Part shown: positions 27,211 through 33,776 of the stretch, piece by piece
How positions within the stretch are numbered: the stretch's first letter is position 1
How the letters are laid out: each line of letters starts with the position of its first letter
DNA from: Vulcanimicrobiota bacterium
GTDB taxonomy: Bacteria > Vulcanimicrobiota > Xenobia > Xenobiales > JADMJV01
Length of the DNA stretch: 40,684 nt
Direction: 5' to 3'
NCBI GenBank assembly: GCA_017307785.1
Contig: JAFKGI010000061.1
Coordinates: 1 to 40,684 of the forward strand
The notes under the pieces: model-generated
Seen by the model: only the letters and a program-made list of their open reading frames with translations
Told to the model about the DNA's origin: nothing
Database searches by the model: none
Translations under genes and position numbers: made by a program

Positions 27211-27329
27211 GGTTGGTGCGTTGTGGTTTTTGTAGTGCACTCGGTGGGGTGACACTACGGGCTGAGGGCGGGTTGGTTGGGTTGGTGCTTTGTGGTTTTT
27301 GTAGTGCGCTCGATGGGGTTGCACTACGG
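27211..27329. repeat. Two 50-bp hairpin repeats in a convergent gene junction
   Basis: Copies at 27211-27260 and 27280-27329 agree at about 45 of 50 positions. Each has GGTTTTT followed by an inverted repeat (GTAGTG...CACTAC; 7 bp GTAGTGC/GCACTAC in the second) around a G-rich loop. The T-run precedes the stem on the plus strand, so neither strand has a normal hairpin-plus-U-tract terminator. They fill the gap between the S9 gene and the convergent small exported protein gene. Confidence 0.7.
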
Positions 27330-27956
27330 TTAGTAGGTGATGCGGAAGCTCGGGGCGGGGACGGTGTAGTGGAGGCCGGTGTCGCGGAGGAGGCCGAATT
27401 TGGGGTCGATGGGCAGGATGAGGCGCTGTGGGCTTTGGCTGGGGGTGCCGGGGGGGAGGTAGAATTTGAGTTGGTGCTTGATGGCGGCTCCGGGGAGCAG
27501 GGGGCGGAAGCAGATGAGTTGCCAATCGCCTTCGTCGGCTTTGAGGACGGTGCCGTCGGTCAGGGCCAGGGTGGGGAGTTGGGCGCCGGTTTGGTGGAGG
27601 CTGACTTCTTTCTGGGCGCCGTTGCGGATTTCGATGTCGATTCCCCAGCCGGTGGCGTCGGAATAGGGTTTGGGGATGGTGGTGGCGGGGCCGGTTTGCA
27701 GGCGCCAGAGGCCGTTGAAGAGCCATTCGCTGGATTTTCCTTCGACGGCGGCGATTTGCTGGGCGCCGCCTGCGGGGGAGAGGCGCAAGTCTCCGTGGTT
27801 CATCTGGGCACCGGCGGCCTGGAGATCGTCCAGGCAGACCCAGTTTTTTCCCTGGTATTGGAGAAGTCCGTGGGCGGCGGGGCGGCCGTTGATGGTGAGG
27901 ATGGGGCCGGCGGCCCAGGCGACTAGCGGAAGGACGATTAGCAGGGCGCGCTTCAC
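27330..27956 (-). CDS. Small exported protein of unknown function
   Basis: GTG at 27956 overlaps the upstream stop as GTGA; product is 208 aa. A signal peptide is clear (MKRALLIVLPLVAWAAG). The mature N-terminus (PILTINGRPAAHGLLQYQGKN, then VCLDDLQAAGA) resembles the start of copper-amine-oxidase-N-like or SH3-type wall-associated domains, in which a short strand pair introduces a protein cofactor binding name. The remainder is predicted beta-rich (WRLQTGPATTIPKP, LTDGTVLKADEGDWQL). I do not recognise a full-length family. Coupling to the PAS/pseudo-receiver gene suggests a shared pathway, possibly envelope sensing. Confidence 0.75.
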   Translation of the reverse strand: MKRALLIVLPLVAWAAGPILTINGRPAAHGLLQYQGKNWVCLDDLQAAGAQMNHGDLRLSPAGGAQQIAAVEGKSSEWLFNGLWRLQTGPATTIPKPYSDATGWGIDIEIRNGAQKEVSLHQTGAQLPTLALTDGTVLKADEGDWQLICFRPLLPGAAIKHQLKFYLPPGTPSQSPQRLILPIDPKFGLLRDTGLHYTVPAPSFRITY

Positions 27957-29041
27957 GGGTTGGGGGGCATCAGGGTGGGATGGACGCGCTTGAGGCGGCT
28001 TTGCACGCCGCGCGCGACTTTCAGGCGAACTTGCAGTTCCACCGGTTCCAGGGGTTTGTTGAGGAAGGCGTCGACGCCGGCTTCTAGCGCCTGTTTTGCG
28101 TTTTGGCGGGCGGCCGGGGGAGTCATGAGGATGAAGTAGGGGTAGCCGCCTCTGGTATCTTGGCGGAGTTTTTTGCAGAGCTCGACGCCCGCGAAGCTCT
28201 TGGGGTTTTCGCAGCAGAGAATGGCGTCGTAGTGGCCTTCGTGGTAGGACATGAGGCCTTCGCCGGCGTCGTCGACATAAGTGACTTCGTGCTGCTGCAG
28301 GCGGAGTTGCTCGAGCATGGTTTGGGCGAACTTGGGATCGGATTCGACCAGCAGGATGTGAAGCGGGCGCTCTTTGGGCTTGGGCGGCTCGGCGGCCTGG
28401 ACCTGGGGTTCCGGCTCTGGTTCTGATTCGACCTCGATGAGGGCGGGGACCGGAACCAGTTCTTCCTGGGTGTGCTCGACGGCCTCATAAGATTCTTCCG
28501 AGACGGGGTCGCTGAACTGCATGAGGCAGCCGATCAGCTGGCGTTCGCGGATGAGGGGCTGGAGTTTGACGCGGGTTTCTTCAATTCCGTTGCGGGTGCG
28601 CAGGGGGACGTCCACGACCACCGGGCGCAGGCCCTGGAGCAGACGGGTGAGGCCGCCTTCGGGCAGGATGCGGTCGAGGCCGAGCAGGGGGAAGATCTCT
28701 TTGCCTTCCAGTTCGTATTCGGCGTAACCGATGAGGTTTTCGCCTTCGGCGCTGATCAGTAAGGCTTTGCCCTGGGCGTCGAGCAGAATGAGGGCGTTGT
28801 CCACCGAGGCCAGGGCGCTGGAGACTTTGTCGCGCTCCTGGGTGAGTTCTTTGTAGAGGGACTGGACTTCGCGGGAGTGGATGTCCAGCGAGCGCTGCAG
28901 GCGGTGGCGGTCTTCTTCGAACTGGCGGAAGCGATCGTTGAGTAAGACCAGCAGGGCGAGCCAGTGGTCTTCGTCCGGCGGCTGCTCTTCATCGAGACCC
29001 AGGCGATGCAGCAATGCCTTGAGTTGGCGATGTAAGATCAC
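27953..29041 (-). CDS. PAS-type sensor with C-terminal pseudo-receiver domain
   Basis: The GTG at 29041 starts a 362-aa protein without an obvious ribosome-binding site. Residues ~45-80 are a coiled coil (HSREVQSLYKELTQERDKVS). Residues ~80-185 resemble a PAS fold (VDNALILLDAQGKALLISAEGE). An acidic/proline linker (EVESEPEPEPQVQAAEPPKP) leads to a receiver-like domain from ~228 (LHILLVESDPKFAQTMLEQL). In that domain the phospho-acceptor Asp is replaced by Cys (DAILCCENPKSFAG against the usual DLVLLD), while the conserved Lys remains in FLNKPLEP. It therefore probably signals without canonical Asp phosphorylation. No kinase or DNA-binding domain is attached. Confidence 0.8.
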   Translation of the reverse strand: MILHRQLKALLHRLGLDEEQPPDEDHWLALLVLLNDRFRQFEEDRHRLQRSLDIHSREVQSLYKELTQERDKVSSALASVDNALILLDAQGKALLISAEGENLIGYAEYELEGKEIFPLLGLDRILPEGGLTRLLQGLRPVVVDVPLRTRNGIEETRVKLQPLIRERQLIGCLMQFSDPVSEESYEAVEHTQEELVPVPALIEVESEPEPEPQVQAAEPPKPKERPLHILLVESDPKFAQTMLEQLRLQQHEVTYVDDAGEGLMSYHEGHYDAILCCENPKSFAGVELCKKLRQDTRGGYPYFILMTPPAARQNAKQALEAGVDAFLNKPLEPVELQVRLKVARGVQSRLKRVHPTLMPPNP

Positions 29042-29117
29042 TTGTTCGCGGTTCGCTGGGGTGGATAGCTCTCCTTGTGTTTTAGGGGAAAGCCTTGTGG
29101 GTCGTGGCTGGTGGGGG

Positions 29118-29934
29118 GTCTTGCCAGTTCGCGGTAAGTTTTACCGCCTGCCCTGGCAAGTTGGGCCCCGGGGGATTTTGCCATTTCGCGGTAAGTTTAC
29201 CGCCTGGCCGGCAGGTCGGCCCTCGGCGGATCTTGCCAGTTCGCGGTAAGTATTACCGCCTGCCCTGGCAAGTTGGGCCTGGCTCCGGCGGATTTTGCCA
29301 GTTCGCGGTAAGTCTTACCGCCTGGCCGACAAGTTGGTCTGGCCCCGGCGGATTTTGCCAGTATGGGGTTAGTTTTACCGTCTGGCCGGCAGGTCGGCTC
29401 CCGGCGGCTCTTGCCATTCCTCGGTAAGTCTTACCGCCTGGCCGACAAGTTGACCCCGCCCCGGCGGATCTTGCCATTTCGCGGTAAGTTTTACCGCCTG
29501 GCCGGAAAGTCGGCCCGCCCCGGATGTTGCCCGCCCCCGGCAAGTCTTACTGCCTGGCCGGCAAGTTGGCCCTGCCCCGGCGGGTCTTGCCAGTCCTCGG
29601 TAAATCTTAACCGCCTTGGCCGACAAGTTGATCCTGCCTTGGCGGATCTTGCCAGTTTGCGGTAAGTCTTACCGCCTGGCTGGCAAGTTGGCCCTCCCCT
29701 GGCGGATCTTGCCAGTTTGCGGTAAGTCTTACCGCCTGGCCGACAAGTTGGTCCTGCCCTGGCGGATCTTGCCAGTTTGCGGTAAGTCTTACCGCCTGGC
29801 CGGCAAGTTGACCCCGCCCCGGCGGATCTTGCCAGTTCGCGGTAAGTTTTACCGCCTGGCCGGCGGGTCGGCTCTCGGCGGATCTTGCCCATTCGCGGTA
29901 AGTCTTACCGCCTGGCCGACAAGTTGGGCCCGCG
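29118..29934. repeat. Tandem array of 14 palindromic ~60-bp units
   Basis: Units of 55-62 bp begin near 29118, 29175, 29230, 29292, 29352, 29408, 29468, 29524, 29584, 29646, 29706, 29766, 29826 and 29882. The core is the 17-bp palindrome GCGGTAAGTCTTACCGC, exact in five units and slightly altered in others, often to a G-T wobble. It is flanked by a second arm pair: CTTGCCAG on the left, and CTGGCAAG or CTGGCCGGCAAG on the right. In units 1 and 3 the outer arms are an 8-bp perfect match. Inter-stem segments are also conserved, so this is not a CRISPR. The array sits in a divergent region between the PAS/pseudo-receiver gene and the predicted large RNA. It could be a protein-binding array, a structured RNA segment, or a REP-like amplification. 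Confidence 0.92.
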
Positions 29935-29999
29935 TAGGGGGAGCTGGGCTGTGGGGCTTTTCAGCCGTTTCCTGATGGTCAAGGGCGTCTTGGGAGATG

Positions 30000-30060
30000 T
30001 TACAAAAAAGTGTTTTGCATACACTATTGACAGGGGGTTGGTGGTGCGATATATATAGCC
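30000..30060 (+). promoter_or_regulatory. Strong sigma-70-type promoter with UP-element-like tract
   Basis: An exact -35 TTGACA (30027-30032), a 17-bp spacer and a -10 TATATA (30050-30055) point rightwards. The ~25 bp upstream (GTTACAAAAAAGTGTTTTGC) form an A/T-rich UP-like tract in a GC-rich genome, as seen at rRNA promoters. The predicted transcription start is about 30061-30064, exactly where the structured region begins. No ribosome-binding site or credible start codon follows. Confidence 0.85.
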
Positions 30061-30946
30061 CCGTTCCCGCGGCAACGCGAGAAACGGTCCGGCCCCTGGA
30101 GATACAAGGGTCGGGGGTTCTGTTGGGTCCTTAAGCTGACAGGGGTAGTGTGCAGACCAGAGTTACACCGCAGGGTCTCGACTGAGGAAAGTGAGGCGGC
30201 TGAAAGAGCGGTTCAGGAACCACGAGGGTTAAGGTCAGTCCGTGAGAGCGGAAAGGACGCCTGAGAAAATCGGTCTGGAAGCGTCCCGGAAACGGGAGGG
30301 TGCTGTTGGGTCCTTAAGCCAGCAGGGGTCGTGTGCAGACCAGAGATACACCGCAGGGTCTTGGCTGAGGAAAGCAAGACAACTCGACAGAGTGGTTCAG
30401 GAACCGCGAGGGTCAAGGTCAATCCGTGAGAGCGGAGAGGACGCCTGAAGCAACTGGTCTGGAGAGTCCCCCTGGGAATCAGGAGGTGCTGCCGGGTCTT
30501 GAGTGCCGGCAGAGGTAGCGTGCAGACTGGAGTTACGCCGCAGGGTCTCGACTGAGGAAAGCGAGATGGGCCGAGGGTCCGAACCAGGAACCGTGAGGGG
30601 AAAGACTTCCTCGCAGCAATGCGGAGAAGGCCTGGAGGAAGGGCGAAGCGGCGAATCCGATGCGAACTCGGAGAATCCCGTCACTATCGGGGAACCGCAC
30701 CAGAGAGCGATTTTCTGGGGGCACTGTTGAGTCCACACGTCAACAGAGGTAGCATGCAGACTGAGCATGCCCGGGGAATCCCCCCCGAAACTGCGGGAAG
30801 AGGCCTGTGCCGAAACTTGGAACCGTGAGGTGAAAGGGACTGCGTCGAGAGATGCGGGACCGCCGAGAGGGAGTGCAGGGTCCTGACGCTGGAGTGGAGG
30901 CGGTCAGGAAATGAAAAGCCATCTGTCGTTCGACGGGTGGCTTTTT
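30061..30946 (+). ncRNA. Putative large modular structured RNA, ~885 nt, unrecognised class
   Basis: It is bounded by a near-consensus promoter and a strong terminator. It opens with two hairpins: CCGTT...AACGG enclosing CGCG-GCAA-CGCG at 30061-30087, and CCGGCCC/GGGTCGG at 30089-30114. Four modules follow, starting at 30120, 30303, 30489 and 30724. Stem 1 covaries across modules: CTGTTGG/CTGACAG, CTGTTGG/CCAGCAG, CTGCCGG/CCGGCAG, CTGTTGA/TCAACAG. Stem 2 also covaries: GTGT/ACAC twice, GCGT/ACGC, GCAT/ATGC, with loops starting GCAGAC. Stem 3 in modules 1-3 is CTCG/TGAG, CTTG/CAAG, CTCG/CGAG around an 11-nt loop ending CTGAGGAAAG. Stem 4 carries GNRA loops (GAGA, GAGA, GCAA, GAGA). Pairing is kept while sequence changes, which indicates selection on RNA structure. 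It does not match RNase P, tmRNA, 6S, group I/II introns or other classes I can recall in detail. Confidence 0.82.
30914..30946 (+). terminator. Intrinsic terminator of the large RNA
   Basis: A 14-bp stem with no mismatch (three G-T pairs), AAAAGCCATCTGTC / GACGGGTGGCTTTT, closes a GTTC loop at 30928-30931 and runs directly into a T-tract at 30942-30946. This is a textbook factor-independent terminator and defines the RNA 3' end. Confidence 0.93.
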
Positions 30947-30960
30947 CATTTTCCTTTGGT

Positions 30961-31509
30961 ATGAAGTTTTTTGAGGGAACGCCGCTGACGCCGGCGGTTT
31001 GGGACGAGGTGCGGGCGCTGCTGCCCGAGGTTCCGGGGCTGGTGGTGGGGCATTCGCTGGGGGGTCAGCGGGCTATGCGGTATGCGCTGGAGGTGGGGGC
31101 TTCCCGGCTGGTGTTGTTGTGCACGCGCGATCGGCCGTTTCCGGGGTTTTTGGCGGCGGCGGCGCGGGTGCGTCAGGGGGTGGCGGTGGAGGAGACGCTG
31201 GCGCGCTGGTTTCAGCCGGGCGAGGCGGGGCCGGTGGTGGAGTATGCGCGGCGCTGTTTGCTGGAGGCCGACCGGGATAGTTGGGCTCTGGATTTGGAGT
31301 CGATTGCGGAGTTTTCTTTTGATGTGTCCTTGTTGACGATGCCGGTTCTGGTGGTGGCGGCCGAGTTTGATGGGGTGTCCACTCCGGAGGTGATGGAGGC
31401 GATGGCTGCCCGGATGCCTCAGGGGCGCTTTGTGTTGTGGGAAGGGGCGGGGCATTTGAGTCCCTTTCTGGATGCTGCCCGGTTGGCGGAATTGTTGCGA
31501 TGCGGGTGA
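30961..31509 (+). CDS. Minimal alpha/beta-hydrolase-fold protein, N-terminally shortened
   Basis: ATG at 30961 gives 182 aa; an in-frame GTG at 30937 lies inside the terminator stem and is unlikely. The nucleophile elbow is GHSLGG, the acid is in AEFDGVSTPEV and the histidine in GAGHLSPF, so a triad is present. Typical members have 70-90 residues before the nucleophile; here only ~32 precede it. The segment EGTPLTPAVWDEV resembles the usual HG(T)PLTxxVWD loop, but the HG histidine is Glu and the strand/helix between Trp and the nucleophile is mostly missing. It may be a naturally compact subfamily or a gene remodelled next to the RNA locus. The 3' end overlaps the SRPBCC gene by 10 bp. No ribosome-binding site is evident. 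Confidence 0.75.
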   Translation: MKFFEGTPLTPAVWDEVRALLPEVPGLVVGHSLGGQRAMRYALEVGASRLVLLCTRDRPFPGFLAAAARVRQGVAVEETLARWFQPGEAGPVVEYARRCLLEADRDSWALDLESIAEFSFDVSLLTMPVLVVAAEFDGVSTPEVMEAMAARMPQGRFVLWEGAGHLSPFLDAARLAELLRCG

Positions 31510-31901
31510 GTCAGTGGGTGGCGGCTTCGGTGGAACGGGTTTATGCGGCCTTTGTGGATCCTGAGCAGTTGTTGGCCTGGTTGCCGCCGGAGGGGATGAC
31601 GGGGCGGATGCACCGGTTTGATGAGCAGGGCTATGAGATGTCGCTCTACTATGGGACTCGGGTGCGGGTGGAGTTGCGGGAGCCTCCGTTTCGGCTGGTC
31701 GAGACGGCGGTGTTTGAGAGCGCGGACCCGGCGTTTCAAGGGGAGATGCGGATGACGACGACGCTGGAGGCGGTGGACGGGGGGACTTTGGTGACGCTGG
31801 TGCACGAGAACCTGCCGCCGGGTGTGAGCGAGGAGGATGATGAGGAGGGAGCGCGCTCGAGTTTGGGGCAGTTGGCGCGCTTTGTAGAGGGGGCGGGCTG
31901 A
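31500..31901 (+). CDS. SRPBCC / AHSA1-like ligand-binding domain protein
   Basis: ATG at 31500 overlaps the hydrolase stop by 10 bp, so the two are probably translationally coupled; product is 133 aa. Features typical of START/Bet v1-like AHSA1 proteins: RVSQWVAASVERVYAAFVDPEQ at the start (the strand and helix where a domain of regulation begins), LLAWLPPEGMTGRM, then antiparallel strands (YEMSLYYGTRVRVELREPP, TTTLEAVDGGTLVTLVHENLP) and a C-terminal helix (ARSSLGQLARFVEGA). These proteins bind small hydrophobic ligands or act with ArsR-type regulators. With the neighbouring hydrolase it may handle a small lipophilic metabolite; that is inference. Confidence 0.82.
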   Translation: MRVSQWVAASVERVYAAFVDPEQLLAWLPPEGMTGRMHRFDEQGYEMSLYYGTRVRVELREPPFRLVETAVFESADPAFQGEMRMTTTLEAVDGGTLVTLVHENLPPGVSEEDDEEGARSSLGQLARFVEGAG

Positions 31902-31907
31902 GGAGTT

Positions 31908-32104
31908 GTCCGGGGCGGGTGGCGGACGGGGTTTTGTCCGGGGTGGGTGGCGGACTGTCCGGGGTGGGTGGCGGACGGGGGTTTTGTCCGGGGTAGGTGG
32001 CGGACTGTCTGGGGTGGGTGGCGGACGGGGTTTTGTCCGGGGTGGGTGGCGGACTGTCTGGGGCTGGTGGCGGACGGGGGTTTTGTCCGGGGTGGGTGGC
32101 GGAC
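31908..32104. repeat. Cluster of eight G-rich 20-bp hairpin repeats
   Basis: Eight copies of GTCCGGGGTGGGTGGCGGAC or one- or two-base variants start at 31908, 31936, 31957, 31986, 32007, 32035, 32056 and 32085. Spacers alternate strictly between a single T and GGGG(G)TTTT, giving a ~50-bp two-copy higher-order unit. Each copy has GTCCG/CGGAC arms around a G-run loop able to form a G-quadruplex. The cluster fills the junction between convergent SRPBCC and AraC genes. A ninth copy lies at 35634-35653, in another convergent junction. Confidence 0.9.
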
Positions 32105-32108
32105 GGAG

Positions 32109-32894
32109 TTAGCGGGCGGTGAGGTGGCGCGGGGAGTGGCCGTAGTGGCGGCGGAAGGCGGTGCTGAGGGCGCTGGCGGACTGGTAGCCGACGGTTTCGG
32201 CGACTTCTTCGAGGGTTTTCTGGCCCTTTTGGCTGAGGTCTTTGGCCAGGGCGAGGCGCCAGGAGATGAGGTATTCTTTGGGCGGGGTTCCTACGGTGCG
32301 GGTGAAGTGCTGGCAGAAGCTGGAGCGAGAAAGGCCGCAGCGGTCGGCCAGTTCGGCCAGGGTCCAGGGGTGGGCGGGAGTGTGGTGGAGAGCGGTCAGG
32401 GCCGGGGCTATGGTCGGGTCGGCCAGGCCGCGGAGCAAGCCGACATGGGACCGGTTGCGCAGGGTTTCGATGAGCAAGATTTCCACCAGGCGCTGCAGGA
32501 TGAGCTCGCGGCCGGGGTGGTGGGCATTGGCTTCGCGGGCGATGAGCTCGATCAGGGCGTCGTGCGGTTGGGCCTGGGGGATGTGGATGGGGGCGGGCAG
32601 CAGGTGGGCCAGCAGGTCGGCGTGAGCAGGTTCGAAGTCGAAGTAGCCTCCTAAGAGTCGGAAGCTCTGTTGCTGCTGGTGGCGCATGGTGAATCCCGGA
32701 TTGGGCGGGAGCAGCAGGAAGTCGCCGGTTTTCAGATGGAGGTCGTTGAGGATGGCTTCGCCTTCCAGCACCAGGCCGAAGCCGGTGTGGACGACGTTCT
32801 CGTAGGTGATGCTCCAAGGGCCCTGGCCGGTGACGATTTTGGAATCCACGGCGCGGGGGCTGATCAGGGTCAAAAGCGTTGAGAAGGGATCCAT
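32109..32894 (-). CDS. AraC-family transcriptional regulator with cupin-type sensor domain
   Basis: ATG at 32894; product is 261 aa. Residues ~1-95 form a cupin-like ligand-sensing domain (ILNDLHLKTGDFLLLPPNPG, FDFEP) as in the AraC group with an N-terminal cupin_6 domain. Residues ~160-260 contain the two AraC HTHs: WTLAELADRCGLSRSSFCQH and LEEVAETVGYQSASALSTAF, followed by RHYGHSPRHL. Such regulators activate the gene divergent from them in response to a small molecule. The divergent SDR gene is therefore the likely target, and tandem direct repeats in the shared promoter support that. Confidence 0.93.
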   Translation of the reverse strand: MDPFSTLLTLISPRAVDSKIVTGQGPWSITYENVVHTGFGLVLEGEAILNDLHLKTGDFLLLPPNPGFTMRHQQQQSFRLLGGYFDFEPAHADLLAHLLPAPIHIPQAQPHDALIELIAREANAHHPGRELILQRLVEILLIETLRNRSHVGLLRGLADPTIAPALTALHHTPAHPWTLAELADRCGLSRSSFCQHFTRTVGTPPKEYLISWRLALAKDLSQKGQKTLEEVAETVGYQSASALSTAFRRHYGHSPRHLTAR

Positions 32895-32895
32895 C

Positions 32896-32937
32896 TTTCT
32901 TGGACGCTCCGTAATGTTTCTCGGACCCCTTATTATA
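32896..32937 (+). promoter_or_regulatory. Tandem AraC-type half-sites and SDR promoter
   Basis: Two direct repeats spaced exactly 21 bp (two helical turns) share TTTCT-GGAC-C: TTTCTTGGACGCTCC at 32896 and TTTCTCGGACCCCTT at 32917. The second overlaps the -35 region of a rightward promoter whose -10 TATTAT is at 32931-32936. Same-face tandem half-sites next to -35 are the normal arrangement for AraC-type activation. The first repeat directly abuts the AraC start codon, which suggests autoregulation too. Confidence 0.6.
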
Positions 32938-32970
32938 GATCGTCTGATTGTTGATTGCTAGACTTGTCCT

Positions 32971-33708
32971 ATGAAGAACAGATTAGCATTGATTACAGGC
33001 GCCAGTTCGGGCATTGGCCAGGCGACGGCCGTGGCTTTGGCTCGGCGCGGCATTGATTCCATACTGACTTATCACAGCAATCCGTCGGGAGTGGAAGCGA
33101 CTTTGCAGGCGGTGCGAGCTTGCGGCGCTCAGGCGCGGGCTTTGCGGCTGGACGTGGGGCGCAGTGAGACGTTTCCGGCTTTTGTGGCCGAATTGGGTGG
33201 AGAACCGCTGCACTATCTGGTGAACAACGCCGGGGTGGGCCGCGCGGCCGCGTTCGGAGAGGCTTCTGAGGAGTTGTTTGATGAGCTGATGCGGGTTTTG
33301 TTGAAGGGGCCCTATTTTCTGACGCAGGCGCTTTTGCCATTGCTGGCCGAGGGCGGGGCGGTGGTGCACGTGAGCAGCAGTTCCTCGGAGATGCACTGCG
33401 TTTCGCCGGGGTATTCGGCTTATGCGACGATGAAGGGCGGGCTGAATACGATGAGCCGCTATCAGGCCAAGGAGCTGGCCGAGCGTGGAATTCGCGTCAA
33501 TTGCGTGTCGCCGGGACCGACGCGCACTCGGTTGGGTGGCGATGCTTTTGCCAAGCATCCGGAATATATCGAGCCTTTGGCTCGGCAGACGGCGTTGGGG
33601 CGAATTGGTGAAAGTGAGGATGTGGGCGAAGTGATCGCGGCGCTGCTGGCGGAGTTGACCTGGGTGACGGGGCAGAACCTCGAGGTTTCCGGGGGCTTTC
33701 GGCTGTAG
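32971..33708 (+). CDS. Short-chain dehydrogenase/reductase (classical SDR)
   Basis: ATG at 32971; product is 245 aa, normal for classical SDRs. The NAD(P)-binding motif is TGASSGIGQATAVAL, the structural motif VNNAGVG, and the catalytic Ser/Tyr/Lys are in VVHVSSSSSEM and YSAYATMKGG (YxxxK). The RVNCVSPGPTRTRLGG and C-terminal VTGQNLEVSGGFRL segments are typical of the 3-oxoacyl-ACP-reductase-like branch. The substrate is unknown. It is a single-gene unit, divergent from and probably activated by the AraC regulator. Confidence 0.93.
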   Translation: MKNRLALITGASSGIGQATAVALARRGIDSILTYHSNPSGVEATLQAVRACGAQARALRLDVGRSETFPAFVAELGGEPLHYLVNNAGVGRAAAFGEASEELFDELMRVLLKGPYFLTQALLPLLAEGGAVVHVSSSSSEMHCVSPGYSAYATMKGGLNTMSRYQAKELAERGIRVNCVSPGPTRTRLGGDAFAKHPEYIEPLARQTALGRIGESEDVGEVIAALLAELTWVTGQNLEVSGGFRL

Positions 33709-33776
33709 TTCGGAGCTTCAGAAGTTTTTGAGGAGGGTTGACTAATCTGAACCGGTCAGAAAGAGGAGTTGAAACC

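Noticed and set aside
29491..29892. A 133-codon minus-strand frame with 20-residue repeats (GGKTYRKLARSA-type) across the palindrome array
   Set aside because: Units vary from 55 to 62 bp, so the frame does not persist through the array. Similar open frames occur on the other strand, and there is no start signal. It is an artefact of a ~60-bp period.
29118..29934. CRISPR array
   Set aside because: The whole unit, including the segments between palindromes, is conserved. There are no unique spacers and no cas genes.
30242..30828. Short open frames of 60-75 codons inside the RNA region
   Set aside because: No ribosome-binding sites, basic random-like composition, and they cross covarying stems.
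30061..30946. RNase P RNA, suggested by GAGGAAAG in the repeated loop
   Set aside because: The motif occurs three times as a hairpin loop, and the other conserved RNase P segments and helices are missing.
30946..32817. 623-codon minus-strand frame opposite hydrolase and SRPBCC genes
   Set aside because: Pro/Arg/His-rich antisense translation across the G-rich repeats. The plus-strand genes and the AraC gene in another frame explain the region.
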